24,825 nt of DNA, from assembly GCF_000485595.1 (NCBI RefSeq), contig NW_014578430.1, positions 31,103-55,927 of the forward strand, written 5' to 3'. The translations under genes were made by a program, and so were the position numbers. The notes under the pieces were generated by a model that had not been told where the DNA came from, made no database searches, and was given only the letters and a program-made list of their open reading frames with translations. The stretch is from Priapulus caudatus. Its lineage: Eukaryota > Priapulida > Priapulimorpha > Priapulimorphida > Priapulidae. Below are positions 10,283-17,612 of the stretch, one piece after another; within the stretch, counting starts at the first letter, position 1, and the number at the start of each line of letters is the position of its first letter.

Positions 10283-10850
10283 TATATAAGGCGCGCCGAA
10301 TCGCAGAGCGGTGAGTTGTTTTTCAGGTACAGGTAGGAGGAAGAAAGAGGACGAGGAAGAAGAAGGAGGAGGAAGAAGGAGACGGAGGAAGAAGTAGAGA
10401 GAGGGAGCAGAAACGTTGTCGAGAGAGGGGCTAGAGGCTCAGGTTTTCAGGTAGGTGAAAACCGGAGATAAACGGGAGAGAGGAATAAAACGAGGAAGGA
10501 GAAGAACGGGCTTCCGGTTAGGTAGAGCCATGCGTGGAGGAGAGGGAGACACCTTTGGAGACTGCCTAGGTCTACGCGAGGAGAGGACGAACGTGAGAGA
10601 GGAGGACGAAACCGGTGACGCGTTACTTCGTCAATATTAATCTAGTGGTGATAGGATCTGCGGCACATATCCGAACGCAGAGGAATTATTTGTGAACTAG
10701 TAGTAGTAACAACCAATAAAGCTATAACCGTACCGTTAACCGAATCTCACTGTGTTCTGTTCAATTGGTGCTACCTGTTATCTGCTACGTGACATCACCG
10801 TCCTGCCTAATATACACTAAATCCAACAACTGGGACACGCGTTAACGAAA
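10283..10850 (+). mobile_element. Candidate LTR retrotransposon 5' LTR end and primer-binding site
   Basis: A strong TATA box (TATATAAGG, 10283) is followed by a polypurine stretch, a polyA signal AATAAA at 10715-10720, and then CA at 10827-10828 with TGGGACACGCG from 10831. A TGG-initial motif two bases after a CA end is the usual layout of an LTR end and a tRNA primer-binding site. The start of the LTR and the coding region are not visible. The left neighbour transposon may have landed in the U3 region. The call is inferred from spacing alone. Confidence 0.35.
10330..10640 (+). repeat. Polypurine-rich stretch (GGA/GAA)
   Basis: Strongly purine-biased plus strand with GGAGGAAGAAG repeats, clearest at 10335-10410. 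The open frame at 10455-10640 follows from this bias, and I do not call it a gene. Confidence 0.7.
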
Positions 10851-10894
10851 CAACGTCTGTCGAAGAACCGTAGTCGGCCACCCCTAGGGCCACT

Positions 10895-11072
10895 CAAGGC
10901 CGTACGCAGGGAATTTTATGTAGGGGGGCAAATACGCAGAAAATTTTCTGTAGGGGGGGCAAAGGTACTCCCCACGCCCTCTATTGCCCTATTTGTCCCA
11001 TTAAAAGGCATACTCTGAAAATCTCTAGGGTGGGCAACTGCCCCTGCTGCCCCCCTGCTGCGTACGGCCCTG
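10895..11072. mobile_element. hAT-type MITE with perfect 8-bp target duplication
   Basis: A 178-bp element with ends CAAGGCCGTACGCAG and, reversed, CAGGGCCGTACGCAG (14 of 15 match). It is flanked on both sides by GGGCCACT (10887-10894 and 11073-11080). Eight-base duplications and CA..TG ends fit the hAT superfamily. The interior has GGGGGGCAAA and TTGCCC-type runs with no coding capacity. The intact duplication and well-matched ends suggest a fairly recent insertion. Confidence 0.9.
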
Positions 11073-11080
11073 GGGCCACT

Positions 11081-11270
11081 ACACTAACGTCAATACAAAC
11101 GTCCCCTAACCCTAGCAAAGACCCTTCCTTGGAGCTATATTAGCGTATGCTACGCACCTCGAAAGACACAGAGAGAAAGAAAGACTATATAAAAGCATTA
11201 CCGCTAGTGATAGTGCAATAATAGATAGCTTATTGATTCAATATTAATCAAATGTTAGCATGATAAAAGC
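11081..11270. other. Intergenic, nothing firm
   Basis: May be internal sequence of the candidate LTR element to its left. No gene is recognised. Confidence 0.3.
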
Positions 11271-11426
11271 ATAACATCACAGGGCTACCATCTTCCATTT
11301 GTGTCTAGATTGGGCTCGTTTCCCTTGTATCTTTTATCTTGTATCTTGGGGTCCCTCTCTTGTATTTCACAAGGCACAGATTCTCTTGGAATGTGCGGGG
11401 AAATCCTGTAGATAAGGAAATTCTGT

Positions 11427-12565
11427 CTACAAGTTAGCATTAATTAATTTACTTTCTCTAATTGATAATGCCTTTCTAACATATTCTAGTGCTGGTTTTA
11501 GTATTTTTGGGTCATCACTTTTCCAATCTTCTACCCGTTCCCTTTATTATACCCTCTATATATCTTACACGAGTATAAATGTTCCAAATTTTCTTTTTTC
11601 TTTTCGTCACACAAATCACATATATCNNNNNNNNNNNNNNNNNNNNNNNNNNNNNNNNNNNNNNNNNNNNNNNNNNNNNNNNNNNNNNNNNNNNNNNNNN
11701 NNNNNNNNNNNNNNNNNNNNNNNNNNNNNNNNNNNNNNNNNNNNNNNNNNNNNNNNNNNNNNNNNNNNNNNNNNNNNNNNNNNNNNNNNNNNNNNNNNNN
11801 NNNNNNNNNNNNNNNNNNNNNNNNNNNNNNNNNNNNNNNNNNNNNNNNNNNNNNNNNNNNNNNNNNNNNNNNNNNNNNNNNNNNNNNNNNNNNNNNNNNN
11901 NNNNNNNNNNNNNNNNNNNNNNNNNNNNNNNNNNNNNNNNNNNNNNNNNNNNNNNNNNNNNNNNNNNNNNNNNNNNNNNNNNNNNNNNNNNNNNNNNNNN
12001 NNNNNNNNNNNNNNNNNNNNNNNNNNNNNNNNNNNNNNNNNNNNNNNNNNNNNNNNNNNNNNNNNNNNNNNNNNNNNNNNNNNNNNNNNNNNNNNNNNNN
12101 NNNNNNNNNNNNNNNNNNNNNNNNNNNNNNNNNNNNNNNNNNNNNNNNNNNNNNNNNNNNNNNNNNNNNNNNNNNNNNNNNNNNNNNNNNNNNNNNNNNN
12201 NNNNNNNNNNNNNNNNNNNNNNNNNNNNNNNNNNNNNNNNNNNNNNNNNNNNNNNNNNNNNNNNNNNNNNNNNNNNNNNNNNNNNNNNNNNNNNNNNNNN
12301 NNNNNNNNNNNNNNNNNNNNNNNNNNNNNNNNNNNNNNNNNNNNNNNNNNNNNNNNNNNNNNNNNNNNNNNNNNNNNNNNNNNNNNNNNNNNNNNNNNNN
12401 NNNNNNNNNNNNNNNNNNNNNNNNNNNNNNNNNNNNNNNNNNNNNNNNNNNNNNNNNNNNNNNNNNNNNNNNNNNNCCAATTCCCAATTCCCAGGATATC
12501 ATCCATATATAAAAGAGGCGTGATTTCTATTGAGTTCCCATACATATATACCGGCGTACCATAAT
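11427..12565 (-). pseudogene. Non-LTR (LINE) reverse transcriptase remnant, interrupted by an assembly gap
   Basis: Right of the gap the minus strand encodes RDYGTPVYMYGNSIEITP followed by LLYMDDILGIGNW, with a stop directly upstream. (Y/F)xDD preceded by hydrophobic residues is reverse transcriptase motif C. Left of the gap it encodes CDLCDEKKKENLEHLYSC, a C-x2-C...H-x3-C zinc motif of the type found at the C-terminus of LINE polymerases. A frameshift near 11535 then leads to EDWKSDDPKILKPALEYVRK and a TAG at 11427-11429. Order, strand and spacing of the halves (about 290 residues) fit one 5'-truncated element. The 850 Ns prevent proof. The sequence left to about 11280 would be its 3' UTR. 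Confidence 0.7.
11627..12476. other. Assembly gap (850 N)
   Basis: A run of unknown bases. Nothing can be said of the content except that coding for one LINE ends on either side. Confidence 1.
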
Positions 12566-12735
12566 CCCTTTAGCCGAGTCACTTTACATTAACGAAGTGA
12601 AAAGTAACCCATCTATCAGCCGTTACCAGGTGACCCAAAATCATTCGTATTCGACCAATCACAAGAAATGAAAACATCAATCACCAATCCAATCGTTTGT
12701 TTGGAACGATAATCTGTAGCTGCAGGTGCCGGTGC
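12566..12735. other. No feature recognised
   Basis: Short unique-looking stretch between the LINE remnant and a repeat family. No exon is recognised. Confidence 0.4.
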
Positions 12736-12739
12736 CCGA

Positions 12740-12960
12740 CGCAGCCGACCTGCCGGAACGTACCCTGGTACCAGAGCATATAAATCAACGTGATTTATTT
12801 GCTCTGCTGGTACGTACTATCTAATATGCCGGACCGTACCTCGCCTACTACACTAACTGGTCCAGGGAGTCGCCTACGTACACGCCTACTCCGTAACCAT
12901 GTAAGATAGTTACCAGGGTACGTTTCGGTATACCGGACCGTACCAAGGGTACGTAATGTA
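12740..12960. repeat. Interspersed repeat family, copy A (CCGGACCGTACC / GGTACGTTCCGG ends)
   Basis: Contains TGCCGGAACGTACCCTGGT near 12751 and, inverted, ACCAGGGTACGTTTCGGTA near 12911. Inside is the segment starting ATGCCGGACCGTACCTCGCC (12828), which recurs at 13338. A hairpin lies at about 12768-12815, with arms CTGGTACCAGAGCATATAAA and the matching TTTATTTGCTCTGCTGGTAC. The inverted-repeat organisation suggests a non-autonomous DNA element. Confidence 0.55.
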
Positions 12961-13017
12961 CTTGTAATGTATGCTAGCAAGCGTGGGCAGCAACCACTCC
13001 AAGCGACATATACATAA

Positions 13018-13063
13018 TATCAGGAGTAGATAATAGAAGATCTTCTATTATCTACTCCTGATA
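13018..13063. repeat. 46-bp perfect palindrome
   Basis: Arms TATCAGGAGTAGATAATAGA and its complement meet with no spacer at AGAAGA|TCTTCT. A related single arm, ATATCAGGAGTGAATAATA, occurs at about 13305, just before copy B of the neighbouring repeat family. The palindrome therefore looks like two head-to-head ends of that family. Confidence 0.9.
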
Positions 13064-13069
13064 ATATAT

Positions 13070-13130
13070 ACCCGAGGGAGAGAGAGGAGAGAGCGAGCGA
13101 GGAGAGAGAGAGAGAAAGAGAGAAAGATCG
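13070..13130. repeat. GA-rich microsatellite
   Basis: Imperfect (GA)n/(GAGC)n tract followed by a CGCGCGTGCGCG step. Confidence 0.9.
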
Positions 13131-13337
13131 CGCGTGCGCGAAAGCAATGCAGATTTCCACACGTTGTACATTTACATACAATTGTTTATTAATCTGACTA
13201 ACCAATGTCATAATAATTATACAAATGACCAACAGCACATAAACAGTTTATGTGCTCTTGATATGATGAACTTTCTACTCAACTGAGAGAATAAACTGAT
13301 ATAATATCAGGAGTGAATAATAATATAGATCTATAAT

Positions 13338-13464
13338 GCCGGACCGTACTTCGCTTACTCCACTAACGAGTCTATAGGGAGTCGCCTACGCCTACTCCCT
13401 AACCCGAACCCGAACCCTAACCCTAATCCTAACCATATCAAATAGTGACCAGGTTACGTTCCGG
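13338..13464. repeat. Interspersed repeat family, copy B, left part
   Basis: Matches copy A from ATGCCGGACCGTAC through GGGAGTCGCCTACG to GTGACCAGGTTACGTTCCGG. It is then broken by the hAT at 13465-14458 and continues at 14467 with TATACCAGACCGTACC, which corresponds to TATACCGGACCGTACC in copy A. Confidence 0.7.
13397..13434. repeat. Interstitial telomere-like (CCCTAA) tract
   Basis: Six hexamers in register: three CCCTAA, two CCCGAA and one TCCTAA, then CC. The C-rich strand of the animal telomere repeat is on the plus strand. Copy A of the host repeat has only a single GTAACC at this point, so the tract is an expansion within copy B. Confidence 0.8.
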
Positions 13465-14458
13465 CAGAGGCGCCGGAAATGGGGGGGGGGCAGGGGGGGC
13501 GCCCCTCCAATCCAAAAAGAGGGGGGGCAAAACCAAAAAGAAGAGTGGGGAAAAAAATATAATGTATAAACTAAGACTTGTTAATTCTAACGTTCAAAAA
13601 CTAATTTATACATCCATTTTGAGTTTTTCGCTGCGCTCTTTGCGTGATTGACGCTCACGTCGCACACACGCGCTCATGCACACACGCCGCACATACGCGC
13701 TCACGCACCCACGTCGCACACACGCGCACACGCACACACGCGCTCACGCACACGTCAGACACACGCGCTCACGCACACACGTCGCACACACGCGCCTCAC
13801 GCACGACACATCGACACACACGCGATTCACGCACACACGCCGCCCTCCGCACCACACGTCGCACACATGCCTGCTCACGCACCCACACGTCGCCACACAA
13901 CGCGCTCACGCACCACGCGTCGCACACACGCGCTACGCCAACACAGCGTCGCACACACGTGCTCACGCTACAGCATCGCACACACGCGCTCACGCCACAC
14001 CACGTCCGCACACCCGCGACTCACGCACACACGCCGCCACATACGCGCTCACGCCACACACGTCCGCACACACGTTCGCTCACGCACAGCACGCGCTCAC
14101 GCGCACACACGCCACACACATGCGCTCACGCACACAACGCCCGCTCACGCCCACCCACGCTCGCACAACACGCGCTCACGCACACACGTCGCACACACGC
14201 GCTCACGCACACACGTTCACACACATGCCGCTCACGCACACACGCGCTCACGCACCCACGTCGCACACACGTCGCACACAAGTCGCACACACGTCGCACA
14301 TACGCGCTCACGCACACACGTCACAGACATGCGCTCACGCACACACGCGCTCACGCACACACGTCGCGCACACGCGCTCACGCACACACGGAAAAAAAAT
14401 CGTGAGCCCCTTAGGTCTTTGCCCCCCCCCCAATCCAAAACTGCTTTCGGCGCGCCTG
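13465..14458. mobile_element. hAT-type non-autonomous element carrying a 27-bp minisatellite
   Basis: Ends CAGAGGCGCCGGAAA and, reversed, CAGGCGCGCCGAAA. Flanked by a perfect 8-bp duplication CGTTCCGG (13457-13464 and 14459-14466). Removing it and one duplication restores the TACGTTCCGGTATACC junction, which the uninterrupted copy A has as TACGTTTCGGTATACC, so the insertion is confirmed by comparison within the window. Both ends carry G or C homopolymers next to CCAATCCAAAA. The centre is the 13650-14390 array. No transposase is encoded. Confidence 0.85.
13650..14390. repeat. 27-bp minisatellite (CGCGCTCACGCACACACG...)
   Basis: Tandem units of about 27 bp with consensus CGCGCTCACGCACACACG then TCGCACACA, with single-base indels throughout. 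The long plus-strand frames rich in threonine, histidine, alanine and arginine reflect a unit length divisible by three. Confidence 0.95.
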
Positions 14459-14466
14459 CGTTCCGG

Positions 14467-14520
14467 TATACCAGACCGTACCCAGGGTACGTTCCGGCAG
14501 TACCCTGGGGGACATAGACC
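14467..14520. repeat. Copy B of the interspersed family, right part
   Basis: TATACCAGACCGTACCCAGG and GGTACGTTCCGGCAG continue copy B after the nested hAT, with ACCCTGGG as the likely inverted end. Confidence 0.6.
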
Positions 14521-14608
14521 CTATGAGCCTTGCGCTGAGTGTCTTTTTCATGGAGAAAAAATCTGATGAATGTGTTGATAAAATTTCTGAGTAATACAGT
14601 ACAAAACA

Positions 14609-14700
14609 TAGACCAATAAATTGTGCCCTAAACAATTTTATATTCTGATGTTATTTTAGGTCAAAATTTAAATTTTTTAGGGCACAATTTATTGGTCTAC
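14609..14700. mobile_element. 92-bp MITE with 24-bp perfect inverted repeats
   Basis: Ends TAGACCAATAAATTGTGCCC (extending TAAA) and its exact complement at 14676-14699. Flanked by ACAAAACA at 14601-14608 and 14701-14708, an 8-bp duplication; the right end has one extra C. The interior is AT-rich and non-coding. Size and duplication fit a hAT-type MITE. Confidence 0.85.
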
Positions 14701-14884
14701 ACAAAACAGTGCTATACAAAATGAAGAAAAAATATATACAAGAAAAAATGCTTTCATTAGAGCCTATAAGCCAGTTCGTAGTTAGCCAAGGGGTTGTGTG
14801 ACGTCACGGGTCACCGGGTCATTTGTGACAAAAATCGATGAAATCTCTAGTGCGGCGTGCGATCTCGGTTCAGTACTTATATGT

Positions 14885-15327
14885 ACACGTATATATTCTG
14901 TGTACGTGTACACGTACGCATGTGTACGTGTACACGTACGCATGTGTACGTGTACACGCACGCATGTGTACGTGTACACGCACACATGTGTACGTGCACA
15001 CACACGCACGCACCTGTACGTGCACACGCACGCACGGACGCGCCTGTACGTGCACACACACGCACGCACGCACGCACGTGAACGTGCACACACACGCACG
15101 CACGCACGCACGTGAACGTGCACACGCACGCACGTGAACGTACACGTACACGTACGCACGCTCGCACGCACGTGTACGTGCAAACGCACGCACGCACGTG
15201 TGCGTGCACACACACGCACGCACGCACGGACACACGCACGTGTACGTGCACACGCACGCACGCACGCGCGTGTACGTGCTCACGCACGCACGCCAGCACG
15301 TGTACGTGCACACACACGAACGTGTAC
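14885..15327. repeat. CACG/GTGTACGTG minisatellite, left part
   Basis: Same repeat type as 9160-9892, starting with clean GTACGTGTACACGTACGCAT steps and passing into CACG-rich units. Mostly alternating purine-pyrimidine. Confidence 0.95.
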
Positions 15328-15641
15328 CAGTGGCGTATCCAGCATAGGGCGGAGCCGGCGTACGGCCCCCCACCCCCGTTTGTAGGCCCAGAAAAAAATC
15401 ATGAAGTGTTTTAAATCCTAAATTGCAGGGTTGTGTCTAGGATTGAGATAGTGTCATCAGACATCAGAATATGGCCCACAGTATGCCTCAGATTGCAGGA
15501 AAATGGCTTAAATATTTCACAATTTCCTGGGGGGAGCATGCCCCCAGACCCCCCTAGCGCTGCCTTGCCCGCGCCCGGGTTGTCTTCGGCAGTCCAGGTA
15601 CATTTCGCCCCCCTGTTCATCCATTTCTCGATACGCCACTG
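15328..15641. mobile_element. hAT-like element inserted in the minisatellite
   Basis: Ends CAGTGGCGTATCCAG and, reversed, CAGTGGCGTATCGAG (14 of 15 match). The repeat array is present on both sides. Both flanks show GTGTAC, but as this belongs to the array it cannot be taken as a target duplication. The interior is non-coding, with C/G runs near the ends. Confidence 0.8.
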
Positions 15642-15825
15642 TGTACGTGCACACGCACACACGCACGCACGCACGCACGTCTACGTGAACACGCATGCAC
15701 GCACGCACGTGTACGTGCACACGCACGCACACACGCACGTGTACACGCACGCACACACGCACGTGTACACGCACACGTGACGCACTCACGCACGGACGTG
15801 TACTTGCACACGTAGATGCATGCGT
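15642..15825. repeat. CACG/GTGTACGTG minisatellite, right part
   Basis: Continuation of the 14885-15327 array after the nested hAT, degenerating near 15800. Confidence 0.9.
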
Positions 15826-16064
15826 ATGTGTACTGTATGGTCGAAATACGAAATATTTTGTCACAAATGACCTGGAAGAATTCGTGGCTAAGTTCGCGCA
15901 TGCGCAGACTGTAACTACGAACTGGCTTCTTATGTGGGGGCAATTAGTAAGCGAAGATGAACAGGGCAATGGGGAGTAAGGGCGGATCTCGGATCAAGAA
16001 GAGATATTTGTGATTAAAAATGGTCGAACCTTTTTCGTAAGCTCTAATTGTAGAATAAGGCTAA

Positions 16065-16240
16065 ATACACGCAAACAAGGTCACGCACACCGCATAATCG
16101 CACGCACGCACACTGCTTAATCGTATGCACGCATGCCACATAAACGCACGCACACACGCATGCCCAAACACCGCATAATCGCACAATCGCACGAAAGCAC
16201 ACCACATAATCGCACGCACGCACACACCACACACCGACGC
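16065..16240. repeat. Degenerate tandem repeat (CGCATAATCGCACGCACGCACAC)
   Basis: Four to five imperfect units of about 22-30 bp sharing CATAATCGCACGCACGCACA. Open frames through it are artefacts. Confidence 0.8.
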
Positions 16241-16249
16241 ACGCATGAG

Positions 16250-17612
16250 AGGAGGAGGGGAAGCTCGGCTGTGTGGTAAGGTGTAGTTTATTGGAATGCA
16301 ACAGGACCTAGGAGCTGTCGCACTGCGATTTCCGCTAAATGTGTAGAAGTTGAGCAGTTGTGTAAATTGGCGATTATTGGCAACCGGTCTTAATCAATCA
16401 GTGCTAAAGTCCAACCCACATCATTAAGAACGGGACTACACAAACCCAACACTATGATAAAAAAGACCAGCAGGAAACAGAATGCTACAATATATACTGT
16501 ATATTTACACACACAAATTAGCATTAACAATAAACTTCACGATCATTGCACCTTATACGCTACCAGTAATTAACCCCAGATTATTCGTGTAGAAACATTG
16601 TATTTACACTCTACTCCTCTATTATACAGGCAGTCCTCATTTGATCGCTCTTAAAACCTTTTCTGTAAAAATACCTTTTAATGAAACTGTGTAATGAATT
16701 ATTCATAAGTTACACCAAAAATGAAAATTAATGAGCTATCAGCTAGTGCAGTTATGGACGAAGCAAGTAGAAATGCATAGCCTTAGAATAATTAATTGTT
16801 ACTAGGTTTAACCTTAGATGGTACAAAGTTAATAGAAATTTTTTTTTACGCAAAATAATGCAAAGTGAAGCTATTTTTCATAAGCATAGATATTAGAAGA
16901 GAGGTCAGGCTGCAAGGAATTTGAACAAACCAAACATACTACATATGTTAATAAGTTAAGCCTATTATTTTAAATACGTTTTGAAAGCAATGTAAGAATA
17001 TATAAACTTCTTCGAAATAGTTTATTAATGAGGTGAGTAACGATGAACGAGAAGATAACAGCAGATGGCAGCACCTATGACTTATGACTTCGTAACGAAG
17101 CAATGAGCAATGTGTACGTTCACTAAAAATTTTCAGGGACGTAACATTATAACAACATTAACTGGGTGAATTCAACGAGGATCATGCATAGGTAAAAATG
17201 GCAGGGAAAAACATTTTAAGCAAGCACATGTCTATAGATTTATAGCTTTCTATAAATCTAGATTTTTACCTCAAAAAAACAACCCAACGCTTAAAACTCA
17301 TAATCGCCTGAGATAATTGACTATATTCCACCGTGTAAAACATGTTATCTAGCGAGTAAATCCTGCTGCATCAAGTAAAATCAATGTTTCATATGTCACT
17401 CAAGCCAGCAATATAATTATTCACTATTTTTAGACTTTGACAGATGCTGCCACCTAGTGGCATTGAGAAAATCAACTACTGCCAAGTGACTAATTTTTCA
17501 AGGTACAAACATCAACAGTCACCTATTTAGTAACCGTAAGTATCAATACTCATATCTCTTCATCATGATCCAACCAGCATAAGTGATGATCACATGATGC
17601 AGGGCCGTTTGT
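16250..17612. other. Intergenic and IBA57 3' flank, no other gene recognised
   Basis: About 1.3 kb of AT-rich sequence with no exon-like stretch. A minus-strand AATAAA at 17021-17026 lies roughly 590 bp after the IBA57 stop and is a candidate polyA signal. A small hairpin with arms TAGATTTATAG is at about 17235-17260. Confidence 0.4.

Larger units (their letters stand above)
14768..15928. mobile_element. TIR element carrying the CACG/GTGTACGTG minisatellite
   Basis: AAGCCAGTTCGTAGTTA at 14768-14784 is matched by its complement at 15912-15928. Further in, GGTCATTTGTGACAAAA (14817) is matched by its complement ending at 15872. The two blocks lie in the same order from each end, giving imperfect inverted repeats of roughly 70 bp. 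The inside is almost all tandem array, interrupted by a hAT at 15328-15641. A TGACGTCA palindrome lies in the left end near 14791. Target duplication not identified. Confidence 0.7.

Noticed and set aside
10455-10640. Arg/Glu/Gly-rich frame
   Set aside because: Explained by purine-biased sequence downstream of the candidate LTR TATA box.
11515-12545. Four long frames of about 310-323 codons
   Set aside because: They span unknown bases. Only the short real flanks were used, for the LINE call.
13644-14566. Overlapping 250-296 codon frames
   Set aside because: Artefact of the 27-bp minisatellite inside a hAT element.
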